The notes: generated by a model not told the origin, from the letters alone. A stretch of 64,000 nucleotides of DNA from Desulfolinea sp050305405 (GCA_050305405.1 JBNLFG010000008.1:124001-188000); one strand, 5' to 3'; positions 34,047-43,028 are shown, counted from the first letter of the stretch. A program made the numbers and translations.

Positions 34047-35501
34047 CTAAAGAACGGGTAGTTTTATATGAAAGGTCGTACCTTTACCCAGTTTGCTGCT
34101 AACGGATATTTCGCCCCCATGAAGCTCTACGATTGATTTGGAGATTGCCAATCCCAATCCGCTTCCTGGCAAGCGATGTTCACGCGGCAAGGTTGATTCG
34201 ACACGATAAAACCGTTCAAATATATGGGGTAAATATTTGTCTGCAATCCCCGATCCTGTGTCTGTTACAGCAACGCTCAAAGAATTACCTGTTTTATCAT
34301 GCTGCAATGTTAGGCTAACTTCATCCCCCTGATTTGAATGTTTCAATGCGTTATCAAGCAAGTTTGTCAGGACACGTCGAAGTTGTTCTTCATTTGCCAG
34401 GGTTGTTGGCAAATTTGAAGTGGATACAAGACTGAGCTGAACCTTTTTTCTCTCTGCCCGCACACGAAAAGTAGCGCAAACTTCTTCTGCAAGCAAGCCC
34501 AAGTCAACCTGATCCTGTTTACCAGATTCCATCCCTGCCTCGAGCCGAGATAGATCGAGCAAATCATTAACCATTTTTCCTAGACGGTCTATTTCCTGTT
34601 CAATCTCCGTCAGAAAGCGTTCTGAAACCTCAGGGTCATTTACAGCACCTGTACGCAAAGCTTCTACCCGTAATTTGACTGACGTAAGTGGCGTGCGTAA
34701 TTCATGGCTCGCATTTGCTACGAAAACACGCAACTCGGCCATATGCCCTTCTACGCGGCTAGCCATACTGTTAAAGGTCTCTGCCAAAAGGCGTAATTCC
34801 TGCGGCCCGGTTGGGGTGGCGCGAGCGGCCATATCTCCTCGGCGCAGACGCTCTGATATCGATGTTAATTCTTCAATAGGGTGGGCCAGGTTTCGCGCTA
34901 AAAGCCAGCCAACAACACTAACGCCCAAAGTAACCAGCAGGGCACTCAATACAAGTAAACTTAATAAACGTTGCTGGGATGTAAATGTCATTGCCAACGC
35001 AAGTGGCGTTTCTAAGCGCAAAACGCCAAAGACTTCATCTTCATGCTCAATACGAACAGCCACATAGAGTGTATCAATACCGGCTTCGCTTTTACGGATA
35101 AAATCTCCATCCCCAATCTCATCCTGCAAAGCGATGAAAAATTCGGGGGTTGTCTCCATATCGGCTTGATGAGCAAGACTGCCATCACTTTTATATATTG
35201 GCGTACCGTCGACTAAATAGACTGTGTACACAATATTTCTTTCATCGATTAATAAATGATCGATCGTGTTATACACATCGGCATAAGACATACGACCTTC
35301 GATAAGTTCATTCAGAGGGTCTTCCAATGTATTGCTGGCCGCAAAGGCCAAATCTTCCAGATGGTGTTCGACCTGTTCCTGTGATGCCTTAATGATGGAG
35401 CGGCCCGCAAAGATAGAGATTGCCCCAATGCTAACAATTGCAACCAAAAGGTGAGAGAGTGTTAATCGGGTATACAGGTTATAGGGCATCGGGAGTTTCA
35501 T
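34047..35501 (-). CDS. Sensor histidine kinase
   Basis: 484 residues. Helix 1 about 14-33, an extracytoplasmic sensor region about 34-177, helix 2 about 178-201, HAMP about 202-255, then HisKA with phospho-acceptor His266 in FVANASHELRTPLTSVKLR, and HATPase with N box NLLDNALKHS, DTGSGI, the F box HIFERFYRV and GSGLGLAI. The arrangement is that of PhoR/BaeS-type kinases. Its start overlaps the response regulator stop by 4 bp. It probably responds to an envelope or redox signal and, with the regulator, may control the divergent cytochrome genes. Confidence 0.92.
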   Translation of the reverse strand: MKLPMPYNLYTRLTLSHLLVAIVSIGAISIFAGRSIIKASQEQVEHHLEDLAFAASNTLEDPLNELIEGRMSYADVYNTIDHLLIDERNIVYTVYLVDGTPIYKSDGSLAHQADMETTPEFFIALQDEIGDGDFIRKSEAGIDTLYVAVRIEHEDEVFGVLRLETPLALAMTFTSQQRLLSLLVLSALLVTLGVSVVGWLLARNLAHPIEELTSISERLRRGDMAARATPTGPQELRLLAETFNSMASRVEGHMAELRVFVANASHELRTPLTSVKLRVEALRTGAVNDPEVSERFLTEIEQEIDRLGKMVNDLLDLSRLEAGMESGKQDQVDLGLLAEEVCATFRVRAERKKVQLSLVSTSNLPTTLANEEQLRRVLTNLLDNALKHSNQGDEVSLTLQHDKTGNSLSVAVTDTGSGIADKYLPHIFERFYRVESTLPREHRLPGSGLGLAISKSIVELHGGEISVSSKLGKGTTFHIKLPVL

Positions 35502-36196
35502 TCCAACTCCTCGGCTCCGGCAAAGCGATAGCCATATCCACGCACGGTTTGAATATACCTAGGGCTGGCCGGATCCGTTTCGATTTTTAGCCGAAGCCAG
35601 CGAATATGAACATCTAAAGTGCGGGTCTCACCAACCCAGTCTATGCCCCAAACTTCATTAATCAAGTTGCTGCGGCTGATCGCTTGCCCCATATTGGTCA
35701 TTAGCATAGTGAGAAGGTCAAACTCTCGGGAAGAGACCTGAATTTCCTGATCGTTTTTGAATAATCGCCGAGCAACGATATCCAAACGTAGGGGGCCTGC
35801 CTGGATAAGTTTGGAAATATCTGCTTTTTGATCCAGCGCTACGCGGCGCAAAACAGCCTGAATGCGCGCAAGAAGCTCGCGGAAGGAGAAAGGTTTAACG
35901 AGATAGTCGTCGGCACCCACTTCCAGACCCAGGACACGGTCGATTTCGTCGCTGCGGGCAGTGAGCATAATGACTGGGGTGGTACTAAAGCTTCTTAAGC
36001 GGTGGCAAACTTCTCTTCCGTTAAGATCCGGAAGCATTACATCCAGCACGATAACATCGGGCTGAAATTCAGGCACAATCGCCAGCGCTGACTCTCCATC
36101 TTCCACAGCTTTGACTTCAAAGCCTTCCTGACGGAGGCTGTAGGTTAGTGAGTCAACGATAAGGCGTTCGTCATCTACGACAAGGATTCGTGGCAT
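35498..36196 (-). CDS. OmpR/PhoB-family response regulator
   Basis: 232 residues. Receiver domain with phospho-acceptor Asp52 in VIVLDVMLPDLNG, acidic DDE at 8-10 and the LVKPFSFREL Lys region; winged-helix effector from about 130 with EFDLLTMLMTNMGQAISRSN and RYIQTVRGYGYRFA. It starts at 36196 and is divergent from the multiheme cytochrome cluster. Phased direct repeats in the shared intergenic region fit its family's binding mode. Confidence 0.93.
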   Translation of the reverse strand: MPRILVVDDERLIVDSLTYSLRQEGFEVKAVEDGESALAIVPEFQPDVIVLDVMLPDLNGREVCHRLRSFSTTPVIMLTARSDEIDRVLGLEVGADDYLVKPFSFRELLARIQAVLRRVALDQKADISKLIQAGPLRLDIVARRLFKNDQEIQVSSREFDLLTMLMTNMGQAISRSNLINEVWGIDWVGETRTLDVHIRWLRLKIETDPASPRYIQTVRGYGYRFAGAEELE

Positions 36197-36285
36197 AGGG
36201 CTTTCCTTTAGGTGTTTCTGATACTAATTAGGCTCTTCTATTTAGTGTAGCCCATTTCTCCTATAATTGGGTGTTTTAGGATTTC

Positions 36286-36327
36286 TCTTAACCGAATCTT
36301 AAACTTGTCGTGCTTGATTGTTAACTG
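36286..36327. promoter_or_regulatory. Candidate response-regulator binding site (11-bp phased direct repeats)
   Basis: In the 247-bp divergent region, TTAACC at 36288, TTAAAC at 36299 and TTAACT at 36321 are spaced by 11 and 22 bp. Direct TTAACA-like hexamers with 11-bp phasing are the known binding mode of PhoP/PhoB-type regulators. The flanking regulator is of that type. Autoregulation and control of the cytochrome genes is an inference. Confidence 0.5.
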
Positions 36328-36443
36328 CTTACTTATCTAAGAACACTAAACTTTGGGGGCTATGAATGAGAAAACGGGTTACCAACTTTTAGATCAGAGA
36401 TTCACAATGTGGAGAAATCTACGCTTGGTGAGTGGAATTTTTT

Positions 36444-37895
36444 ATGCACAGAGCTAATTCTGCGGCTGTTCTTTTCAGCCGAGCATCTACCATTTTATTG
36501 CTGCTCGCTTTGGGTATTTGGGGCTGGAAACAAAAAGGCATGCTTTTTAGCCCTGGGCGCCTAAGCGCAAAAGAACAACCCGGCGTGACCCTGCAAGGAT
36601 TTAATTCTCATGCGGAATTTGAAAAAGAGTGCAAACGCTGCCATCAATCGTTAAAAACGCAACAGGCTTTTCTATGTGCCGATTGCCACAGCAATATTAC
36701 CGACGAAATCGATTTGCAGGATGGCGTTCACGGTCAATTGGATCATGTGATGCGATGTGAAAGATGCCATCCTGACCATCGCGGCGCAGATTTTGATCCG
36801 GCACAGGCAGCACTGGCATTTTTCGATCATGATATTACAAATTTTCGTTTAATACGACATCAATTTGATTTTGACGCTACACCACTGGTTTGCTCAGAGT
36901 GTCATCTTTCCCCTGAGTTCGATGCCAGTAATCAAGCCTGTGAAGCGTGTCATTTATTAAACGAAGAAAAAGACTTTATGACGCAACATATCTTTGATTT
37001 TGGCAGAGATTGTCTGGCTTGTCATGATGGTGAAGATAGCATGGCTCGCTTTGATCATTCAGAAACAAGTTTCTTGTTGGAAGGCCTTCATACAGAGGCG
37101 CAATGCGCGGAATGCCATATCGATGGTCAATTTGAAGGGCTTTCGACAACTTGCTCAGAATGTCACACAGAACCTGAAATGCACACTGGATTATTTCTGG
37201 AATCATGTGATACCTGCCATAGTGCGGATGGCTGGTCTCCTGCGCTTTTGGAAAACCAGATATTTGAGCATAGTAGCCAAGCTGGATTTAGCTTGATACG
37301 CCACACCAAAGATTACGAGACCCAGGCATTAACCTGTATAAGCTGCCACCAGAATGATCTTAAGGAATTTGAAGTGCAAACCTGTATCACCTGTCACCGT
37401 GACTACGATGCCGAATTTATGGGGCAGCACCAAGTTGTTTATGGGGCAGATTGCCTCGGTTGTCACGATGGGCTTGACCGGTATAGCGATTTCAAACATG
37501 AGGATGTCTTTTTACTGGATGGCAAGCACGCTACAACTACCTGTGAGAGTTGTCATCATGACCATGTTTTTCAGGGAACACCATCCCTTTGCGTCGAATG
37601 TCATGCAGAACCTGCTATCCACGCCAATTGGTTTGGTTTGAAATGCCAAAATTGTCATACCAATGATGCCTGGATTCCTGCAGCAATGTTAAGGCATGGA
37701 TTTCCTCTGGAGCATGGCGATGGCGATCCACAAAGCTGCACAACTTGCCACGTTGATAAATATACAGTCTACACCTGTTATGGATGCCACGATCACGAAA
37801 AAGCTTCTGTTGAATTGAATCATATTCAGGCAGGCATATCGGTGGATGAGTTACAAAATTGCGTTGAATGCCATTTATCGGGAAAGATTGAATAA
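36444..37895 (+). CDS. Membrane-anchored multiheme cytochrome c, 18 CxxCH motifs
   Basis: 483 residues. ATG at 36444 is preferred; a GTG at 36432 lacks a suitable ribosome-binding site. One N-terminal helix (about 10-26, uncleaved anchor likely) precedes 18 CxxCH motifs, from CKRCH near residue 66 to CVECH near the end, interspersed with many extra His (CHPDHRG, CHHDH) that can serve as distal ligands. The modules are irregular, unlike the next two proteins. It would hold hemes at the outer face of the membrane and could accept electrons from the cytochrome b-like protein of the same cluster. Resembles NapC/NrfB-like doubled-CxxCH proteins only in general plan. Confidence 0.9.
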   Translation: MHRANSAAVLFSRASTILLLLALGIWGWKQKGMLFSPGRLSAKEQPGVTLQGFNSHAEFEKECKRCHQSLKTQQAFLCADCHSNITDEIDLQDGVHGQLDHVMRCERCHPDHRGADFDPAQAALAFFDHDITNFRLIRHQFDFDATPLVCSECHLSPEFDASNQACEACHLLNEEKDFMTQHIFDFGRDCLACHDGEDSMARFDHSETSFLLEGLHTEAQCAECHIDGQFEGLSTTCSECHTEPEMHTGLFLESCDTCHSADGWSPALLENQIFEHSSQAGFSLIRHTKDYETQALTCISCHQNDLKEFEVQTCITCHRDYDAEFMGQHQVVYGADCLGCHDGLDRYSDFKHEDVFLLDGKHATTTCESCHHDHVFQGTPSLCVECHAEPAIHANWFGLKCQNCHTNDAWIPAAMLRHGFPLEHGDGDPQSCTTCHVDKYTVYTCYGCHDHEKASVELNHIQAGISVDELQNCVECHLSGKIE

Positions 37896-37965
37896 ATTTT
37901 ATCCGTAACTTTTTTGGCCATTCAGCGACGGTTAAAAAAAGTCTCTGCTTGTTTTTCATTATTCA

Positions 37966-37985
37966 CCAGCTTTTCAGAAAGCTGG
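37966..37985 (+). other. Hairpin between first and second cytochrome genes
   Basis: CCAGCTTT and AAAGCTGG with loop TCAG, 22 bp before the next start codon and without a T-run. It may be an mRNA-processing or stability element rather than a terminator. Confidence 0.4.
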
Positions 37986-38007
37986 CCACAAAGAAAGGAA
38001 GGCTAAT

Positions 38008-39327
38008 ATGCGCCGCTTTTTATTTGGAGCAACCATAATTTCTATCCTGCTCATCGTTGCAGGCATCGGGACAACCGTTGCCTTAGCTTCGGCAGGACCT
38101 TTGCAACCTGGCGACACCCTCTTTCCCCTTCAGTATTTTGCTGAGCAAAGCCAAGGGAAATGGACTACGTCAAATTTTGGAGAAGCCCAATATCATATTA
38201 GCATTGCCGGGCGTCGTGCTGTTGATCTGGGAAATGCAGCCGGGACTTCCGACGAAATCCTTTCAGTTTATTATCTGAATCAGGCACTAGATCAGGCAGC
38301 ACTCTCTATTGCGAAAACAGAGAAAACAGAAATTGAAAATCTTCGTCTGGATTTAGCCAAGCTGCTTCTTCAGATCAAAGATTCAACGGCAAAATTGAGT
38401 GTTCTGCCAGTAGAAGATCCGACTGCTTATAATGCTTTTGTCGCAAAGATCGAGAGCTTACAAAATCTGGTTGTTAACCCTGATGCCCTGGCCAGCGATT
38501 TTGTTTCTATCGTAAGCAGCAATAATTTTGGTGCAATGCTTAATGTTGATGTGCCAAACTTTGTGAGTACAAACAACGATCTTATGGCTAGTGGTCAATC
38601 AATTCCCTTCCCCGCGAATAGCCCCGGCGCACAACATGCTTTTTTCCCCTTAGTTGGAGAACACGCTACAGTCGCTTGCGAAAGTTGCCATACAAACGGT
38701 CAATATGAAGGCACAGCAAGCACCTGCGAAGGCTGCCATGCAAATATGAAACCGGCCAACCATTATCAAGGTGATTGTGCCGCCTGCCATTCGCCCACAT
38801 CTTGGCAGTCAGCAAGCTTTAACCATACTGTAGCCGGTGCGACCGATTGTCAATCTTGCCACAGCCGTCCTTCCGGTCACTACGGTGGACAATGTTCGCA
38901 GTGCCATTCCACATCTAACTGGCAAGGCGCAGCAATCCATACTGCCGGAGCAGATTGCCAGGCTTGCCACAGCCGTCCCTCCGGTCACTATGGCGGACAA
39001 TGTTCGCAGTGCCACTCCACATCTAACTGGCAAGGCGCAGCAGTTCATACTGCTGGAGCAGATTGCCAGGCTTGCCATAGCCGTCCCTCCGGTCACTATG
39101 GCGGACAATGTTCGCAGTGTCATTCCACATCTAACTGGTCAGGGGCAAACGTCCATACTGCTGGAGCAAATTGTGTAGCTTGCCATAGCGGACACACAAG
39201 CAAACAATGCTCAAATTGCCACAATACAAGCGATTGGGATGATGCCGATGACGACGATCATGATGGTGGCGGCGACCATGATGGTGGTGGCGATCACGAT
39301 GACGACCATGATGACGATGATGATTAA
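38008..39327 (+). CDS. Secreted multiheme cytochrome c, 11 CxxCH motifs, with DUF5667-like domain and Asp/His tail
   Basis: 439 residues. Signal peptide or anchor about 5-30. Residues about 33-140 are helical and begin LQPGDTLFPLQYFAEQSQGK, the DUF5667-like pattern common in Gram-positive and Chloroflexota surface proteins. Heme region about 225-410: 11 CxxCH motifs, of which three units of 36 residues (CQACH-SRPSGHYGGQ-CSQCH-STSNW...) are near identical. The tail after SNCHNTSDWDDADD is made of Asp, His and Gly (HDGGG, DHDDDHDDDDD). The whole plan is shared with the 51-heme protein that follows. Likely a cell-surface electron carrier. Confidence 0.9.
   Translation: MRRFLFGATIISILLIVAGIGTTVALASAGPLQPGDTLFPLQYFAEQSQGKWTTSNFGEAQYHISIAGRRAVDLGNAAGTSDEILSVYYLNQALDQAALSIAKTEKTEIENLRLDLAKLLLQIKDSTAKLSVLPVEDPTAYNAFVAKIESLQNLVVNPDALASDFVSIVSSNNFGAMLNVDVPNFVSTNNDLMASGQSIPFPANSPGAQHAFFPLVGEHATVACESCHTNGQYEGTASTCEGCHANMKPANHYQGDCAACHSPTSWQSASFNHTVAGATDCQSCHSRPSGHYGGQCSQCHSTSNWQGAAIHTAGADCQACHSRPSGHYGGQCSQCHSTSNWQGAAVHTAGADCQACHSRPSGHYGGQCSQCHSTSNWSGANVHTAGANCVACHSGHTSKQCSNCHNTSDWDDADDDDHDGGGDHDGGGDHDDDHDDDDD
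38848..39171 (+). repeat. Three 108-bp tandem repeats inside the 11-heme gene
   Basis: Unit starts at 38848, 38956 and 39064, each 108 bp, encoding 36 residues with two CxxCH motifs. The DNA identity between units is high, so amplification was recent. The same 108-bp period recurs in the 51-heme gene. Confidence 0.9.
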
Positions 39328-39350
39328 AAATAACTAACTGTACGCACCTA

Positions 39351-39404
39351 CCCGCAGGTTCTTCAATGAGAGTTTCCTTTGAAGAACCTGCGGGATACTT
39401 TTTT
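39351..39404 (+). terminator. Strong terminator between the 11-heme and 51-heme genes
   Basis: CCCGCAGGTTCTTCAA and TTGAAGAACCTGCGGG pair over about 16 bp, followed by ATACTTTTTT. It lies 24 bp after the stop of the 11-heme gene and 29 bp before the next start codon, so transcription of the giant gene needs read-through or a start within this short space. Confidence 0.9.
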
Positions 39405-39432
39405 ATCGCACTTCAACCCAAAACGAAATCCT

Positions 39433-42400
39433 ATGCGCTCTTTTCTTATTAAGACAAGCATCATCAGCATCTTGATTGTACTCTCTGGTGTAGTCACTAC
39501 CCTCGCCTGCGACATCGCAGGAGTGCTCCAACCGGGCGATTCCCTCTTTGCTTGGCAGTATTTTGCTGAAGAAAGCCATGGGTATTTTCTAGCAACAAAT
39601 TCAGAAAAAGCACAACATTCTATCGCAATCGCACAGCGTCGAGCAGATGATTTACGAGAGTCTGCTGGCACCCAGAACGAACTAATTTCCATCTATTATT
39701 TAAACCAATCTTTAGATCAGGCCGCCCTGGCTGTTTCCAAAACAGAAGGGGAAGAAGCCGAAAAGCTACGCACCAGTTTAGTGGGGCTTCTTCTAAAAAC
39801 TCGAGAGTCTCTTGCCATCCTTAGCGTTGCGCCACAAGAAGAAGTTGAAATCTGGGAAGCCTTTATTGCCAAAATAGATAGCTTGCAAAATTTGATTTTA
39901 AATCCAGAAACTCCCCCGAGCGATTTTGCATCCATTGCTGGCAACTCTAATTTGTCTGCAATGATATCCAGAAATATTAATATCCCCAAGTTCGTTAAAA
40001 CAAATGATGTAGACAGTCTTATTTCTGACGGCCCACAATCGATACCTTTCCCTATAAACAGCCCCGGGGCACGGCATGGATTTTTCCCTCTGGAAGGCCA
40101 ACATGCTCTGATCGGATGCGAAAGTTGTCATTCTACTGGTCAATACATAGGGACAGCGAACGTGTGTGAAGCTTGCCACGCGACGAATAAACCGGTCGGA
40201 CACTATCAGGGTGATTGCGCCGCCTGTCATAGCGCAACATCCTGGTCTGATATTCGTTTTGACCATCTCTTGGCTGGTGCTACAGATTGCCAGTCTTGTC
40301 ACAGTGTCAATAAACCAGCAAATCATCCCGCCGGGCAATGCTCACAATGCCATAGCACATCTGCCTGGCAACCAGCTACATTTAACCACGCCGGGCAGAC
40401 AGATTGCATCGCTTGTCATAGCGGGAAAAAACCGCCCAACCACTCTACCAAGCAATGTTCTCAATGCCACCTAACCTCTTCATGGGCTGTTTCGGCTGGA
40501 CATTTTGCTAGTGCAAATTGTCAACTTTGTCACAATCCACCCGCAAAACATTATGTCGGGACGTGTGCGCTTTGCCATCAGAGTACATCCGCCTGGTTAC
40601 CGGCAAAATTCAATCACGCCGAACAAGTTGACTGTCAGTCTTGCCACAGTCAGAAAAAGCCTGCTGGTCATTCAAGCGGACAGTGTTCGCAATGCCATCT
40701 TACATCCGCCTGGCTTCCGGCCAGTTTTGATCATGCAGGGCAAACAAATTGTACTTCTTGTCATAGCCAGAAAAAACCGTCCAACCACTATGATGGGCAA
40801 TGTTCTCTGTGCCATAAGACATCTGCCTGGCAACCTGCCAACTTTAATCATTTTGGGCAAACAGACTGTCAAAGTTGTCATACGAAAGCTAAGCCCTCCA
40901 ATCATTTTAGCGGGCAGTGTTCTCAATGTCACAGCACATCAGGCTGGCTACCAGCTAGTTTTGAGCATACGGCAGCTACAGATTGCCAGTCTTGTCACAG
41001 TGTTAATAAACCAGCAAATCATCCCGCCGGACAATGCTCACAATGCCATAACACATCTTCTTGGCGACCGGCTACATTTAACCACGCTGGGCAGACAGAT
41101 TGCATCGCTTGTCATAGCGGGAAAAAACCGCCCAACCATTCTTCGAATCAATGTTCTCAATGCCACCTAACCTCTTCATGGGCTGTTTCGGCTGGACATT
41201 TTGCCAGTGCAAATTGTCAGCTCTGTCACAATCCGCCCGCAAAACATTATGTCGGGACGTGTGCGCTTTGCCATCAGAGTACATCCGCCTGGTTACCGGC
41301 AAAATTCAATCACGCCGAACAAGTCGACTGTCAGTCTTGCCACAATCAGAAAAAGCCTGCTAATCACTCAAGCGGACAGTGTTCGCAATGCCATCTTACA
41401 TCCGCCTGGCTTCCGGCCAGTTTTGATCATGCAGGGCAAACAAATTGTACGTCTTGCCATAACCAGGAAAAACCATCCAACCACTATGACGGACAATGCT
41501 CGCAGTGCCACCAAACATCTTCGTGGAAGAAGGTATCGGGACATTTTGCCGGAGCAAACTGTCAATCTTGCCATAACAAACCATCCGGACATTATGATGG
41601 GCAATGCTCACAATGTCACCAAACATCCTCATGGAAGAAGGTATCGGGGCATTTTGCCGGAGCGAACTGTCAATCCTGCCATAGCAAACCCTCTGGACAC
41701 TATGATGGCCAATGCTCACAATGTCACCAAACATCCTCATGGAAGAAGGTATCAGGACATTTTACAGGAGCAAACTGTCAATCTTGCCATAGCAAACCTT
41801 CCGGTCATTACAGCGGGCAATGCTCGCAATGTCACCAAACATCCTCGTGGAAGAATGTATCAGGCCATTTTGCTGGAGCAAACTGTCAATCCTGCCACAA
41901 CAAACCATCCGGACATTATGATGGCCAGTGCTCGCAATGTCACCAAACATCTTCATGGAAGAAGGTATCGGGACATTTCGCCGGAGCGAATTGTCAATCT
42001 TGTCACACCAAACCATCCGGACATTATGACGGGCAATGCTCACAGTGTCATCAAACATCCTCGTGGAAGAAGGTATCTGGGCATTTCGCCGGAGCGAATT
42101 GCCAATCTTGTCACAGCAAACCATCCGGACATTATGATGGGCAATGCTCACAATGTCACCAAACATCTTCGTGGAAGAATGTATCCGGGCATTTCGCAGG
42201 AGCGAATTGTCAATCCTGCCATAACAAACCATCCGGACATTATGACGGACAATGTTCACAATGTCATCAAACATCCTCCTGGAAGAACGCATCAGGTCAT
42301 TTCGCAGGAGCAAACTGTCAATCTTGCCATAGCAAACCTTCCGGTCATTACAGCGGACAATGTTCGCAGTGCCACCAAACATCTTCGTGGAAGAATGCAT

Positions 42401-42975
42401 CAGGCCATTTTACTGGTGCAAACTGTAAAGCCTGTCATAGTAAATCCGGCCACTATAGCGGACAATGTTCGCAGTGCCATCAAACATCATCTTGGAAGAA
42501 CGCATCAGGCCATTTTGCTGGCGCGAACTGCAAAGCTTGTCATAGTAAATCCGGACATTACAGCGGACAATGTTCACAGTGTCATCAAACATCATCCTGG
42601 AAGAATGCATCAGGCCATTTTGCCGGCGCAAACTGTAAAGCCTGTCATAGTAAATCCAGTCACTATAGCGGACAGTGTTCACAGTGTCATCAAACATCTT
42701 CGTGGAAGAAGGTATCAAGCCATTTTGCCGGAGCGAACTGCAAAGCTTGTCATAGTAAATCCGGCCACTACAGCGGACAATGTTCACAGTGCCACCAAAC
42801 ATCTTCGTGGAAGAAGGTATCCGGTCATTTCGCTGGCGCAAACTGTAAGGCTTGTCACCGTGGACACACAACCCAACAATGCTCAAATTGCCACAACACA
42901 AGCGACTGGGATGACGCTGATGACGATCATAATGGCGGCGGCGGAGGGAAGAAGCACGATGATGATGACGATTAG
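39433..42975 (+). CDS. Giant repetitive multiheme cytochrome c, 51 CxxCH motifs
   Basis: 1180 residues from the ATG at 39433; an upstream TTG-started reading lies within the terminator hairpin. Signal segment about 5-25, then the DUF5667-like domain (about 30-165, LQPGDSLFAWQYFAEESHGY) shared with the preceding gene. From about residue 225 to 1150 there are, by my count, 51 CxxCH motifs: 24 in longer modules, then 13 near-identical units of 36 or 35 residues (CSQCH-QTSSWKKVSGHFAGAN-CQSCH-NKPSGHYDGQ). The unit has additional His (SGHF, SGHY) as probable distal ligands. The end, SNCHNTSDWDDADDDH plus a Gly/Lys/Asp tail, matches the 11-heme protein. Possibly a long conductive surface cytochrome. 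Confidence 0.9.
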   Translation: MRSFLIKTSIISILIVLSGVVTTLACDIAGVLQPGDSLFAWQYFAEESHGYFLATNSEKAQHSIAIAQRRADDLRESAGTQNELISIYYLNQSLDQAALAVSKTEGEEAEKLRTSLVGLLLKTRESLAILSVAPQEEVEIWEAFIAKIDSLQNLILNPETPPSDFASIAGNSNLSAMISRNINIPKFVKTNDVDSLISDGPQSIPFPINSPGARHGFFPLEGQHALIGCESCHSTGQYIGTANVCEACHATNKPVGHYQGDCAACHSATSWSDIRFDHLLAGATDCQSCHSVNKPANHPAGQCSQCHSTSAWQPATFNHAGQTDCIACHSGKKPPNHSTKQCSQCHLTSSWAVSAGHFASANCQLCHNPPAKHYVGTCALCHQSTSAWLPAKFNHAEQVDCQSCHSQKKPAGHSSGQCSQCHLTSAWLPASFDHAGQTNCTSCHSQKKPSNHYDGQCSLCHKTSAWQPANFNHFGQTDCQSCHTKAKPSNHFSGQCSQCHSTSGWLPASFEHTAATDCQSCHSVNKPANHPAGQCSQCHNTSSWRPATFNHAGQTDCIACHSGKKPPNHSSNQCSQCHLTSSWAVSAGHFASANCQLCHNPPAKHYVGTCALCHQSTSAWLPAKFNHAEQVDCQSCHNQKKPANHSSGQCSQCHLTSAWLPASFDHAGQTNCTSCHNQEKPSNHYDGQCSQCHQTSSWKKVSGHFAGANCQSCHNKPSGHYDGQCSQCHQTSSWKKVSGHFAGANCQSCHSKPSGHYDGQCSQCHQTSSWKKVSGHFTGANCQSCHSKPSGHYSGQCSQCHQTSSWKNVSGHFAGANCQSCHNKPSGHYDGQCSQCHQTSSWKKVSGHFAGANCQSCHTKPSGHYDGQCSQCHQTSSWKKVSGHFAGANCQSCHSKPSGHYDGQCSQCHQTSSWKNVSGHFAGANCQSCHNKPSGHYDGQCSQCHQTSSWKNASGHFAGANCQSCHSKPSGHYSGQCSQCHQTSSWKNASGHFTGANCKACHSKSGHYSGQCSQCHQTSSWKNASGHFAGANCKACHSKSGHYSGQCSQCHQTSSWKNASGHFAGANCKACHSKSSHYSGQCSQCHQTSSWKKVSSHFAGANCKACHSKSGHYSGQCSQCHQTSSWKKVSGHFAGANCKACHRGHTTQQCSNCHNTSDWDDADDDHNGGGGGKKHDDDDD
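40281..41521 (+). repeat. Segmental duplication inside the 51-heme gene
   Basis: About 540 bp at 40281-40825 recur at 40977-41521, offset 696 bp (232 codons). Both copies encode the order SVNKPANHPAGQ, SGKKPPNHS, ASANCQLCHNPPAKHYVG, STSAWLPAKFNHAEQVD, LTSAWLPASFDHAGQTN, KPSNHYDGQ with few changes. Third-position differences are scarce, so the event is recent. Confidence 0.88.
41497..42858 (+). repeat. Array of 13 tandem repeats inside the 51-heme gene
   Basis: The first eight units are 108 bp, the next four 105 bp, plus a final partial unit of 63 bp to the last CKACH at 42844; the sum of 1347 bp agrees with the coordinates. Each full unit encodes two CxxCH motifs. Single-base variants at the KKV/KNV/KNA, NK/SK/TK and DG/SG positions mark individual units. 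Confidence 0.92.
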
Positions 42976-43028
42976 GATAGAAAAACACTAGGCCTTTTTC
43001 GTCAATCAAAAAAAATGGAGAAAAAAAT

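Noticed and set aside
38800..42900. CRISPR-like array in the cytochrome genes
   Set aside because: The repeats are in-frame coding units of 105-108 bp with no spacers.
40166..42991. Long open frames (up to about 600 codons) overlapping the 51-heme gene on both strands
   Set aside because: They are shadows of the 108-bp repeats, which keep other frames open; their products are low-complexity and have no start signals.
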